DNA of 64,000 nt from Calliopsis andreniformis (Eukaryota; Arthropoda; Insecta; Hymenoptera; Andrenidae), in assembly GCF_051401765.1 (NCBI RefSeq), contig NW_027480450.1:4960001-5024000 (forward strand), given 5' to 3'. A program made the translations under genes and the position numbers. Under the pieces are notes generated by a model, which saw only the letters and a program-made list of their open reading frames with translations, ran no database searches and was not told where the DNA came from. The stretch's first letter is position 1. Every line of letters begins with the position of its first letter. Positions 1-13,250 of the stretch are shown in pieces.

Positions 1-390
1 TCCTCAATGTTCAATCCTCAATACCCAATCCTCAATCTTCAATCCTCAATCCTCAATCCTCAGTCCTCAAACCTCAATCCCGAATCCTCAATCCTGAAAC
101 CTCAACCTTCAGACCTCAGTCCTCAAAAATCAATTGTCAATCCTCAAACCTCAATAGAATATCCTCAATTCACAGTTTTCAATACCCAATCCCAATTCTT
201 CAATCTTCAAATCTCAATCCACAGACATCAATTCTCATCACTCAACCCTCAACACTCAGTCCTCAATCATCAATCCTCAATCCTCAATCCTCAATCTTCA
301 ATACTCAATGCTCAATCTTCAATCCTCAATCCTCAATTCTCAATCCTCAATACTCAATCCTCAATCGTCAATCCTCAATCCCCAATACTC
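1..390. repeat. Array segment left of the first large duplication
   Basis: Ordinary heptamer array with one L1 module (its CACAG core is near 171). It resembles the start of the 1.2-1.3 kb sub-repeats that follow, and also the sequence near 16,540-16,760, but it is not part of the 5,245-bp duplication, whose left edge falls near 390. No gene is seen. Confidence 0.8.
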
Positions 391-3300
391 AATCTTCAAT
401 CCCCAATCCTCAATCCTCAATCCTCAATCCTCAAACTTCAATCCTCAATACTCAATCTTCAATCCTCAGTCCTCAATCCTCAATCCTCTGTCCTCAATCC
501 TCAATCTTGAATCCTCAATAACCAATCTCCAATCCTAGATCCTCAATCCCCAATCCTCAATCCTTAACCCTCAACCCTCAATCCTCAAGCCTCAGTCCTC
601 AATCCCCAATCCTCAATCCTCAAACCTCAATCCTCAACCGACCGTCCCCGTCCTCAATCCTCAAGCCTCTATACTCGTTCCTCAAACCTCAATTCTCAAG
701 CGTCAATCCTCAATCCTCAATCCTCAACACTCAATCCTCAGTCCTCAAACCTCAATCCCGAATCCTCAATCCTGAATCCTCAATCTTCAGACCTCAGTCC
801 TCAAAAATCAATTGTCAATCCTCAATCCTCAATAGAATATCCTCAATTCACAGTTTTCAATACTCAATCCCCATTCTTCAATCTTCAAATCTCAATCCAC
901 AGACATCAACTCTCATCACTCAACCCTCAACACTCAGTCCTCAATCTTCAATCCTCAATCCTCAATCCTCAATCTTCAATACTCAATGCTCAATCTTCAA
1001 TCCTCAATCCTCAATTCTCAATCCTCAATACCCAATCCTCAATCGTCAATCCTCAATCCCCAATCCTCAATCTTCAATCCCCAATCCTCAATCATCAATC
1101 CTCAATCTTCAATACTCAATCCTCTATCCTCAAACCTCAATCCTCAACCGTCAGTCCTCGTCCTCAATCCTCAACCCTCAATACTCAATGCTCAATCTTC
1201 AATCATCAATACTCAATCTTCAATCCCCAACCCTCAATCCCCAATCTTCAATCATCAATATTCAATCTTCAATTCTCAATGCTCAATCCTCAATCCTCAA
1301 TCCTCTATCCTCAATGTTCAATCCTCAATTCCCAATCCTTAATCTTCAATCCTCAATCCTCAATCCTCAATTATCAATCCTCAATCCTCAATCCTCAATC
1401 GTCAATCTTCAATTCTGAATACTCAATCTTCAATCCTCAATCCTCAATCCTCAACCCTCATTCTTCAATCCTCAATACCCCATCCTCAATCTTCAATCCT
1501 CAATCCTCAATCCTCAATTCTCAATCCTCAATCCTCAGTCCTCAGTCCTCAATCCTCAATCCTCAACCTTAGCTCTCATCCTCAATCCTCAATCCTCAAT
1601 CCTCAATCCTCAATCTTCAATCCTCAATACTGAATCTTAAATCCCCAATCCTCGATCTTCAATCCCCAATCCTCAATCTTCAATCCTCAGTCCCCAATCC
1701 TCAGTCCTCAATCCTCAATCCTCAATCCTCAATCCTCAATCCTCATTCCTCAATCCTCAAACTTCAATCCTCAATACTCAATCTTCAATCCTCAGTCCTC
1801 AATCCTCAATCCTCTGTCCTCAATCCTCAATCTTGAATCCTCAATAACCAATCTCCAATCCTAGATCCTCAATCCCCAATCCTCAATCCTTAACCCTCAA
1901 CCCTCAATCCTCAAGCCTCAGTCCTCAATCCCCAATCCTCAATCCTCAAACCTCAATCCTCAACCGACCGTCCCCGTCCTCAATCCTCAAGCCTCTATAC
2001 TCGTTCCTCAAACCTCAATCCTCAAGCGTCAATCCTCAATCCTCAATCCTCAACACTCAATCCTCAGTCCTCAAACCTCAATCCCGAATCCTCAATCCTG
2101 AATCCTCAATCTTCAGACCTCAGTCCTAAAAAATCAATTGTCAATCCTCAATCCTCAATAGAATATCCTCAATTCACAGTTTTCAATACTCAATCCCCAT
2201 TCTTCAATCTTCAAATCTCAATCCACAGACATCAACTCTCATCACTCAACCCTCAACACTCAGTCCTCAATCTTCAATCCTCAATCCTCAATACTCAATC
2301 TTCAATACTCAATGCTCAATCTTCAATCCTCAATCCTCAATTCTCAATCCTCAATACCCAATCCTCAATCGTCAATCCTCAATCCCCAATCCTCAATCTT
2401 CAATCCCCAATCCTCAATCATCAATCCTCAATCTTCAATACTCAATCCTCTATCCTCAAACCTCAATCCTCAACCGTCAGTCCTCGTCCTCAATCCTCAA
2501 CCCTCAATACTCAATGCTCAATCTTCAATCATCAATACTCAATCTTCAATCCCCAACCCTCAATCCCCAATCTTCAATCATCAATATTCAATCTTCAATT
2601 CTCAATGCTCAATCCTCAATCCTCAATCCTCTATCCTCAATGTTCAATCCTCAATTCCCAATCCTTAATCTTCAATCCTCAATCCTCAATCCTCAATTAT
2701 CAATCCTCAATCCTCAATCCTCAATCGTCAATCTTCAATTCTGAATACTCAATCTTCAATCCTCAATCCTCAATCCTCAACCCTCATTCTTCAATCCTCA
2801 ATACCCCATCCTCAATCTTCAATCCTCAATCCTCAATCCTCAATTCTCAATCCTCAATCCTCAGTCCTCAGTCCTCAATCCTCAATCCTCAACCTTAGCT
2901 CTCATCCTCAATCCTCAATCCTCAATCCTCAATCCTCATTCCTCAATCCTCAAACTTCAATCCTCAATACTCAATCTTCAATCCTCAGTCCTCAATCCTC
3001 AATCCTCTGTCCTCAATCCTCAATCTTGAATCATCAATAACCAATCTCCAATCCTAGATCCTCAATCCCCAATCCTCAATCCTTAACCCTCAACCCTCAA
3101 TCCTCAAGCCTCAGTCCTCAATCCCCAATCCTCAATCCTCAAACCTCAATCCTCAACCGACCGTCCCCGTCCTCAATCCTCAAGCCTCTATACTCGTTCC
3201 TCAAACCTCAATCCTCAAGCGTCAATCCTCAATCCTCAATCCTCAACACTCAATCCTCAGTCCTCAAACCTCAATCCCGAATCCTCAATCCTAAATCCTC

Positions 3301-5634
3301 AATCCTCAGACCTCAGTCCTCAAAAATCAATTGTCAATCCTCAATCCTCAATAGAATATCCTCAATTCACAGTTTTCAATACTCAATCCCCATTCTTCAA
3401 TCTTCAAATCTCAATCCACAGACATCAACTCCCATCACTCAACCCTCAACACTCAGTCCTCAATCTTCAATCCTCAATCCTCAATCCTCAATCTTCAATA
3501 CTCAATGCTCAATCTTCAATCCTCAATCCTCAATTCTCAATCCTCAATACCCAATCCTCAATCGTCAATCCTCAATCCCCAATCCTCAATCTTCAATCCC
3601 CAATCCTCAATCATCAATCCTCAATCTTCAATACTCGAACCTCAATCCACAATCCTCAATCCTCAATCCTCAATCATCAATCCTCAATCTCCAATACTGA
3701 GTCCTCAATCCTCAATCCTCAATCCTCAATACTCAACCGTTAATCCTCAATTCTCAATACTCAATAGGACATCCTGAGTTTTCTGGATTCAATACTCAAA
3801 CCTCGATCCTCAAACATCTATTCTCAATCCTCAATCCTCAATCCTCAATTCTCAATCGTCAATCCTCAAACCCCAATCCTCAATCTTCAATCCTCAATCC
3901 TCAATCTTCAATCCTCAAACCTCAATCTTCAATCCTCAATACTCAATCTTCAATCCTCAACTCCCAATCCTCACTCCTTAATCCCCAATCCTCAAACCTC
4001 AATCTTCAATCCTCAATACTCAGTCTTCAATCCTCAATCCTCAATCCACAATCCTCAATTCTCAATCCTCAATCCTCAATCCTCAGACGTCAAACATCAA
4101 TACTCAACCCTCAGTCCTCGTCCTCAATCCACAACCCTCAATCCTCAATCCTCAATCTTCAATCATCAATATTCAATCTTCAATTCTCAATCCTCAATCC
4201 TCAATCCTCAATCCTGTGTCCTCAATGTTCAATCCTCAATACCCAATCCTCAATCTTCAATCCTTAATCCTCAATCCTCAATCCTCAATCCTCAATCCTC
4301 AGTCCTCAAACCTCAATCCTGAATACTCAATCCTGAATCCTCAATCTTCAGCCCTGAGTCCTCAACAATCAGTTGTCAATCCTCAATCCTCAATGGAATA
4401 TCCTCAATTCACAGTTTTCAATACTCAATACTCAATCTGCAATCTTCAATCCTCAATACTCAATCTTCAATCCTCAAACTTCAGTCCTCAAACCTCAATT
4501 CTGAATCCTCAATACTGAATCCTCAATCTTCAGCAATACGTCCTCAACATTCAGATGTCAATCCTCAATCCTCAATAGAATATCCTCAATTCACAGTTTT
4601 CAATACTCAATACTCAATCTGCAATCTTCAAATCTCTATCCACAAACAGCAATACTCATCACTCAACCCTCAACACACGGTCCTCAATGTTCAATACTCA
4701 ATCCTCAATTCTCAATCTTCAATTCTCAATACTGTATTTTCAAACCTCAATCCTCAATCCGCAATCCTCAATCCTCAATCCTCAATCTTCAATCCTCAAT
4801 CCCCAATCCTCAGTCTTCAATCCTGAATCCTCAATCCTCAATCATCAATCCTCAATCCTCAATCCACAATCTTCAGTCTTCAATTCTCAACCTTCAATCC
4901 TCAATCCTGAATCCTCAAACCTCAATCCTCAATACACAATCTTGAATCCTCAATAATCAATCTCCAATCCTAGATCCTCAATACCCAATCCTCAATCCTT
5001 AATCCTCAATCCTCAATCCTCAGGCCTCAGTCCTCAATCCTCAACCCTCAATCCTCAATCCTCAATCCTCAGTCATCAATCTTCAATCTTCAATACTCAA
5101 TCGTCAATCCTCAGTCATCAATCCTCAATCCTCTCTCCTCGTTCCTCAAACCTCAAACCTCAACCCTGAGTCCTCATCCTCAGTTCTCAATTCTCAATCC
5201 TCAATCCTCAATCCTCAATCTTGAATCCTCAGTAATCAATCTCCAATCCTGGATCCTCAATCCCCAACCCTCAATCCTCAATCCTCAATATTCAATCCTC
5301 AATACTCAATCTTCAATCCTCAGTCCTCAATCCTCAATCCTCAATTCTCAATCCTCAATCCCCAATCCTCAGACCTCAAACATCAATACTCAACCCTCAG
5401 TCCTCGTCCTCAATCCCCAACACTCAATCCTCAATCCTCAATCTTCAATCATCAATATTCAATCTTCGATTGTCAATCCTCAATCCCCAACACTCAATCC
5501 TTAATCCTCAATCTTCAATCCTCAATCCCCAGTCCTCAATCTTCAATCCTCAATCCTCAATCCTCAATACACAATCCTCAATCCTCAATCTTCAATCCTC
5601 AATCCTCAATCCTCAATCCTCAATCCTCAATCCT
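390..5634. repeat. 5,245-bp higher-order unit, copy A1
   Basis: First of two adjacent copies of a 5,245-bp block. Landmarks recur at an exact +5,245 offset, for example the variant heptamer run at 431 and 5,676, the TCTTGAA unit at 506 and 5,751, and L1 cores at 849/6,094, 2,175/7,420 and 3,368/8,613. The two copies look almost identical; the one substitution I noticed is T at about 5,082 against C at about 10,327. The unit is 749 heptamers plus 2 bp, so it does not preserve the 7-bp phase. Inside it are three shorter sub-repeats, an L1 doublet at 4,410/4,592 and an L1b module near 3,766. Confidence 0.9.
431..3635. repeat. 1,326/1,193-bp sub-repeats within A1 (three copies)
   Basis: Copies begin at about 431, 1,757 and 2,950, spaced 1,326 and 1,193 bp. 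Shared landmarks include the start heptamers, L1 cores at 849, 2,175 and 3,368, and the same ATG-creating variants at 986, 2,312 and 3,505. The spacing differs by 133 bp (19 heptamers) because part of the tail of the first copy is missing from the second. The third copy follows the others to about 3,635 and then switches to another variant series containing ACTCGAACC. Both spacings leave a remainder of 3 on division by 7. Confidence 0.87.
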
Positions 5635-8600
5635 CAATCTTCAATCCCCAATCCTCAATCCTCAATCCTCAATCCTCAAACTTCAATCCTCAATACTCAA
5701 TCTTCAATCCTCAGTCCTCAATCCTCAATCCTCTGTCCTCAATCCTCAATCTTGAATCCTCAATAACCAATCTCCAATCCTAGATCCTCAATCCCCAATC
5801 CTCAATCCTTAACCCTCAACCCTCAATCCTCAAGCCTCAGTCCTCAATCCCCAATCCTCAATCCTCAAACCTCAATCCTCAACCGACCGTCCCCGTCCTC
5901 AATCCTCAAGCCTCTATACTCGTTCCTCAAACCTCAATTCTCAAGCGTCAATCCTCAATCCTCAATCCTCAACACTCAATCCTCAGTCCTCAAACCTCAA
6001 TCCCGAATCCTCAATCCTGAATCCTCAATCTTCAGACCTCAGTCCTCAAAAATCAATTGTCAATCCTCAATCCTCAATAGAATATCCTCAATTCACAGTT
6101 TTCAATACTCAATCCCCATTCTTCAATCTTCAAATCTCAATCCACAGACATCAACTCTCATCACTCAACCCTCAACACTCAGTCCTCAATCTTCAATCCT
6201 CAATCCTCAATCCTCAATCTTCAATACTCAATGCTCAATCTTCAATCCTCAATCCTCAATTCTCAATCCTCAATACCCAATCCTCAATCGTCAATCCTCA
6301 ATCCCCAATCCTCAATCTTCAATCCCCAATCCTCAATCATCAATCCTCAATCTTCAATACTCAATCCTCTATCCTCAAACCTCAATCCTCAACCGTCAGT
6401 CCTCGTCCTCAATCCTCAACCCTCAATACTCAATGCTCAATCTTCAATCATCAATACTCAATCTTCAATCCCCAACCCTCAATCCCCAATCTTCAATCAT
6501 CAATATTCAATCTTCAATTCTCAATGCTCAATCCTCAATCCTCAATCCTCTATCCTCAATGTTCAATCCTCAATTCCCAATCCTTAATCTTCAATCCTCA
6601 ATCCTCAATCCTCAATTATCAATCCTCAATCCTCAATCCTCAATCGTCAATCTTCAATTCTGAATACTCAATCTTCAATCCTCAATCCTCAATCCTCAAC
6701 CCTCATTCTTCAATCCTCAATACCCCATCCTCAATCTTCAATCCTCAATCCTCAATCCTCAATTCTCAATCCTCAATCCTCAGTCCTCAGTCCTCAATCC
6801 TCAATCCTCAACCTTAGCTCTCATCCTCAATCCTCAATCCTCAATCCTCAATCCTCAATCTTCAATCCTCAATACTGAATCTTAAATCCCCAATCCTCGA
6901 TCTTCAATCCCCAATCCTCAATCTTCAATCCTCAGTCCCCAATCCTCAGTCCTCAATCCTCAATCCTCAATCCTCAATCCTCAATCCTCATTCCTCAATC
7001 CTCAAACTTCAATCCTCAATACTCAATCTTCAATCCTCAGTCCTCAATCCTCAATCCTCTGTCCTCAATCCTCAATCTTGAATCCTCAATAACCAATCTC
7101 CAATCCTAGATCCTCAATCCCCAATCCTCAATCCTTAACCCTCAACCCTCAATCCTCAAGCCTCAGTCCTCAATCCCCAATCCTCAATCCTCAAACCTCA
7201 ATCCTCAACCGACCGTCCCCGTCCTCAATCCTCAAGCCTCTATACTCGTTCCTCAAACCTCAATCCTCAAGCGTCAATCCTCAATCCTCAATCCTCAACA
7301 CTCAATCCTCAGTCCTCAAACCTCAATCCCGAATCCTCAATCCTGAATCCTCAATCTTCAGACCTCAGTCCTAAAAAATCAATTGTCAATCCTCAATCCT
7401 CAATAGAATATCCTCAATTCACAGTTTTCAATACTCAATCCCCATTCTTCAATCTTCAAATCTCAATCCACAGACATCAACTCTCATCACTCAACCCTCA
7501 ACACTCAGTCCTCAATCTTCAATCCTCAATCCTCAATACTCAATCTTCAATACTCAATGCTCAATCTTCAATCCTCAATCCTCAATTCTCAATCCTCAAT
7601 ACCCAATCCTCAATCGTCAATCCTCAATCCCCAATCCTCAATCTTCAATCCCCAATCCTCAATCATCAATCCTCAATCTTCAATACTCAATCCTCTATCC
7701 TCAAACCTCAATCCTCAACCGTCAGTCCTCGTCCTCAATCCTCAACCCTCAATACTCAATGCTCAATCTTCAATCATCAATACTCAATCTTCAATCCCCA
7801 ACCCTCAATCCCCAATCTTCAATCATCAATATTCAATCTTCAATTCTCAATGCTCAATCCTCAATCCTCAATCCTCTATCCTCAATGTTCAATCCTCAAT
7901 TCCCAATCCTTAATCTTCAATCCTCAATCCTCAATCCTCAATTATCAATCCTCAATCCTCAATCCTCAATCGTCAATCTTCAATTCTGAATACTCAATCT
8001 TCAATCCTCAATCCTCAATCCTCAACCCTCATTCTTCAATCCTCAATACCCCATCCTCAATCTTCAATCCTCAATCCTCAATCCTCAATTCTCAATCCTC
8101 AATCCTCAGTCCTCAGTCCTCAATCCTCAATCCTCAACCTTAGCTCTCATCCTCAATCCTCAATCCTCAATCCTCAATCCTCATTCCTCAATCCTCAAAC
8201 TTCAATCCTCAATACTCAATCTTCAATCCTCAGTCCTCAATCCTCAATCCTCTGTCCTCAATCCTCAATCTTGAATCATCAATAACCAATCTCCAATCCT
8301 AGATCCTCAATCCCCAATCCTCAATCCTTAACCCTCAACCCTCAATCCTCAAGCCTCAGTCCTCAATCCCCAATCCTCAATCCTCAAACCTCAATCCTCA
8401 ACCGACCGTCCCCGTCCTCAATCCTCAAGCCTCTATACTCGTTCCTCAAACCTCAATCCTCAAGCGTCAATCCTCAATCCTCAATCCTCAACACTCAATC
8501 CTCAGTCCTCAAACCTCAATCCCGAATCCTCAATCCTAAATCCTCAATCCTCAGACCTCAGTCCTCAAAAATCAATTGTCAATCCTCAATCCTCAATAGA

Positions 8601-10890
8601 ATATCCTCAATTCACAGTTTTCAATACTCAATCCCCATTCTTCAATCTTCAAATCTCAATCCACAGACATCAACTCCCATCACTCAACCCTCAACACTCA
8701 GTCCTCAATCTTCAATCCTCAATCCTCAATCCTCAATCTTCAATACTCAATGCTCAATCTTCAATCCTCAATCCTCAATTCTCAATCCTCAATACCCAAT
8801 CCTCAATCGTCAATCCTCAATCCCCAATCCTCAATCTTCAATCCCCAATCCTCAATCATCAATCCTCAATCTTCAATACTCGAACCTCAATCCACAATCC
8901 TCAATCCTCAATCCTCAATCATCAATCCTCAATCTCCAATACTGAGTCCTCAATCCTCAATCCTCAATCCTCAATACTCAACCGTTAATCCTCAATTCTC
9001 AATACTCAATAGGACATCCTGAGTTTTCTGGATTCAATACTCAAACCTCGATCCTCAAACATCTATTCTCAATCCTCAATCCTCAATCCTCAATTCTCAA
9101 TCGTCAATCCTCAAACCCCAATCCTCAATCTTCAATCCTCAATCCTCAATCTTCAATCCTCAAACCTCAATCTTCAATCCTCAATACTCAATCTTCAATC
9201 CTCAACTCCCAATCCTCACTCCTTAATCCCCAATCCTCAAACCTCAATCTTCAATCCTCAATACTCAGTCTTCAATCCTCAATCCTCAATCCACAATCCT
9301 CAATTCTCAATCCTCAATCCTCAATCCTCAGACGTCAAACATCAATACTCAACCCTCAGTCCTCGTCCTCAATCCACAACCCTCAATCCTCAATCCTCAA
9401 TCTTCAATCATCAATATTCAATCTTCAATTCTCAATCCTCAATCCTCAATCCTCAATCCTGTGTCCTCAATGTTCAATCCTCAATACCCAATCCTCAATC
9501 TTCAATCCTTAATCCTCAATCCTCAATCCTCAATCCTCAATCCTCAGTCCTCAAACCTCAATCCTGAATACTCAATCCTGAATCCTCAATCTTCAGCCCT
9601 GAGTCCTCAACAATCAGTTGTCAATCCTCAATCCTCAATGGAATATCCTCAATTCACAGTTTTCAATACTCAATACTCAATCTGCAATCTTCAATCCTCA
9701 ATACTCAATCTTCAATCCTCAAACTTCAGTCCTCAAACCTCAATTCTGAATCCTCAATACTGAATCCTCAATCTTCAGCAATACGTCCTCAACATTCAGA
9801 TGTCAATCCTCAATCCTCAATAGAATATCCTCAATTCACAGTTTTCAATACTCAATACTCAATCTGCAATCTTCAAATCTCTATCCACAAACAGCAATAC
9901 TCATCACTCAACCCTCAACACACGGTCCTCAATGTTCAATACTCAATCCTCAATTCTCAATCTTCAATTCTCAATACTGTATTTTCAAACCTCAATCCTC
10001 AATCCGCAATCCTCAATCCTCAATCCTCAATCTTCAATCCTCAATCCCCAATCCTCAGTCTTCAATCCTGAATCCTCAATCCTCAATCATCAATCCTCAA
10101 TCCTCAATCCACAATCTTCAGTCTTCAATTCTCAACCTTCAATCCTCAATCCTGAATCCTCAAACCTCAATCCTCAATACACAATCTTGAATCCTCAATA
10201 ATCAATCTCCAATCCTAGATCCTCAATACCCAATCCTCAATCCTTAATCCTCAATCCTCAATCCTCAGGCCTCAGTCCTCAATCCTCAACCCTCAATCCT
10301 CAATCCTCAATCCTCAGTCATCAATCCTCAATCTTCAATACTCAATCGTCAATCCTCAGTCATCAATCCTCAATCCTCTCTCCTCGTTCCTCAAACCTCA
10401 AACCTCAACCCTGAGTCCTCATCCTCAGTTCTCAATTCTCAATCCTCAATCCTCAATCCTCAATCTTGAATCCTCAGTAATCAATCTCCAATCCTGGATC
10501 CTCAATCCCCAACCCTCAATCCTCAATCCTCAATATTCAATCCTCAATACTCAATCTTCAATCCTCAGTCCTCAATCCTCAATCCTCAATTCTCAATCCT
10601 CAATCCCCAATCCTCAGACCTCAAACATCAATACTCAACCCTCAGTCCTCGTCCTCAATCCCCAACACTCAATCCTCAATCCTCAATCTTCAATCATCAA
10701 TATTCAATCTTCGATTGTCAATCCTCAATCCCCAACACTCAATCCTTAATCCTCAATCTTCAATCCTCAATCCCCAGTCCTCAATCTTCAATCCTCAATC
10801 CTCAATCCTCAATACACAATCCTCAATCCTCAATCTTCAATCCTCAATCCTCAATCCTCAATCCTCAATCCTCAATCCTCAATCTTCAAT
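5635..10890. repeat. 5,245-bp higher-order unit, copy A2
   Basis: Second copy of the block described for A1, offset by 5,245 bp throughout. The match to A1 ends near 10,882-10,890, where A1 reads TTCAATCCCCAATCC and A2 reads TTCAATCCTCAATAC. The copies join head to tail with no spacer, as expected from unequal exchange or slippage in a tandem array. Near-identity over more than 5 kb implies a recent event, or an assembly duplication. Confidence 0.9.
5676..8880. repeat. 1,326/1,193-bp sub-repeats within A2 (three copies)
   Basis: Copies begin at about 5,676, 7,002 and 8,195, reproducing those of A1. The same spacing difference between first and second copies is present in both A1 and A2. The 1.2-1.3 kb amplification and its internal deletion therefore happened before the 5,245-bp duplication. 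Confidence 0.87.
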
Positions 10891-13250
10891 CCTCAATACT
10901 CAATCTTCAATCCTCAATCCTCAATTATCAATCCTCAATCCTCAATCCTCAATCGTCAATCTTCAATTCTGAATACTCAATCTTCAATCCTCAATCCTCA
11001 ATCCTCAACTCTCATTCTTCAATCCTCAATACCCAATCCTCAATCTTCAATCCTCAATCCTCAATCCTCAATTCTCAATCCTCAATCCTCAGTCCTCAGT
11101 CCGCAATCCTCAATCCTCAACCTTAGCTCTCATCCTCAATCCTCAATCCTCAATCCTCAATCCTCAATCTTCAATCCTCAATACTGAATCTTCAATCCCC
11201 AATCCTCAATCTTCAATCCTCAGTCCCCAATCCTCAGTCCTCAATCCTCAATCCTCAATCCTCAATCCTCAATCCTCAATCCTCAATCCTCAAACTTCAA
11301 TCCTCATTACTCAATCTTCAATCCTCAGTCCTCAATCCTCAATCCTCTGTCCTCAATCCTCAATCTTGAATCCTCAATAACCAATCTCCAATCCTAGATC
11401 CACAATCCCCAATCCTCAATCCTTAACCCTCAACCCTCAATCCTCAAGCCTCAGTCCTCAATCCCCAATCCTCAATCCTCAAACCTCAATCCTCAACCGA
11501 CCGTCCCCGTCCTCAATCCTCAAGCCTCTATACTCGTTCCTCAAACCTCAATCCTCAATCGTCGATCCTCAATCCTCAATCCTCAACACTCAATCCTCAG
11601 TCCTCAAACCTCAATCCCGATTCCTCAATCCTGAATCCTCAGTCTTCAGACCTCAGTCCTCAAAAATCAGTTGTCAATCCTCAATCCTCAATAGAATATC
11701 CTCAATTCACAGTTTTCAATACTCAATCCCCATTCTTCAATCTTCAAATCTCAATCCACAGCCATCAACTCTCATCACTCAACCCTCAACACTCAGTCCT
11801 CAATCTTCAATCCTCAATCCTCAATGCTCAATCTTCAATACTCAATGCTCAATCTTCAATCCCCAATCCTCAATTCTCAATCCTCAATACCCAATCCTCA
11901 ATCGTGAATCCTCAATCCCCAATCCTCAATCTTCAATCCCCAATCCTCAATCATCAATCCTCAATCTTCAATACTCGAACCTCAATCCACAATCCTCAAT
12001 CCTCAATCCTCAATCCTCAATCCTCAATCCTCAATCATCAATCCTCAATCTCCAATACTGAGTCCTCAATCCTCAATCCTCAATCCTCAATACTCAACCG
12101 TTAATCCTCAATTCTCAATACTCAATAGGACATCCTGAGTTTTCTGCATTCAATACTCAAACCTCGATCGTCAAACATCTATTCTCAATCCTCAATCCTC
12201 AACCCTCAATTCTCAATCGTCAATCCTCAAACCCCAATCCTCAATCTTCAATCCTCAATCCGCAATCCCCAATCCTCAAACCTCAACCTTCAATCCTCAA
12301 TACTCAGTCTTCAATCATCAATCCTCAATCCTCAATCCTCAATTCTCAATCCTCAATCCTCAATCCTCAGACGTCAAACATCAATACTCAACCCCCAGTC
12401 CTCGTCCTCAATCCACAACCCTGAATCCTCAATCCTCAATCTTCAATCATCAATATTCAATCTTCAATTCTCAATCCTCAATCCTCAATCCTCAATCCTC
12501 TGTCCTCAATGTTCAATCCTCAATACCCAATCCTCAATCTTCAATCCTCAATCCTCAATCCTCAATCCTCAATCCTCATTCCTCAGTCCTCAAACCTCAA
12601 TCCTGAATCCTCAATCCTGAATCCTCAATCTTCAGCCCTGAGTCCTCAACAATCAGTTGTCAATCCTCAATCCTCAATAGAATATCCTCAATTCACAGTT
12701 TTCAATACTCAATACTCAATCTGCAATCTTCAATCCTCAATACTCAATCTTCAATCCTCAAACTTCAGTCCTCAAACCTCAATTCTGAATCCTCAATACT
12801 GAATCCTCAATCTTCAGCCCTACGTCCTCAACAATCAGACGTCAATCCTCAATCCTCAATAGAATATCCTCAATTCACAGTTTTCAATACTCAATACTCA
12901 ATCTGCAATCTTCAAATCTCTATCCACAAACAGCAATACTCATCACTCAACCCTCAACACTCAGTCCTCAATGTTCAATAATCAATCCTCAATTCTCAAT
13001 CTTCAATTCTCAATACTGTATTTTCAAACCTCAATCCTCAATCCGCAATCCTCAATCCTCAATCCTCAATCTTCAATCCTCAATCCCCAATCCTCAGTCT
13101 TCAATCCTCAATCCTCAATCCTCAATCATCAATCCTCAATCCTCAATCCTCAATCTTCAGTCCTCAATTCTCAACCTTCAATCCTCAATCCTCAATCCTC
13201 AAACCTCAATCCTCAATACACAATCTTGAATCCTCAATAATCAATCTCCA
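10890..13250. repeat. Diverged partial third copy of the A unit (A3)
   Basis: This stretch matches parts of A2 at shifting offsets. 10,895-11,125 matches about 6,590-6,815 at offset 4,309; 11,290 matches 8,195 at offset 3,095; 12,127 matches 9,011 at offset 3,116; 12,500-13,250 matches about 9,460-10,210 at offset 3,039. It carries scattered substitutions against A2 (for example GGATTC to GCATTC near 12,145), so it is older than the A1/A2 duplication. The changing offsets show several internal deletions or insertions. An L1 doublet lies at 12,694/12,876. Confidence 0.8.

Noticed and set aside
720..790. CENP-B box in the TCCCGAATCC variants
   Set aside because: The minus strand gives TTCGGG, but the required spacing TTCGNNNNANNCGGG is not met in the copies I read.
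4372..4384. Small hairpin ACAATCAGTTGT upstream of L1 as a regulatory site
   Set aside because: The stem is only 4 bp (ACAA/TTGT) and many L1 copies carry AAATCAATTGT instead, which changes the pairing.
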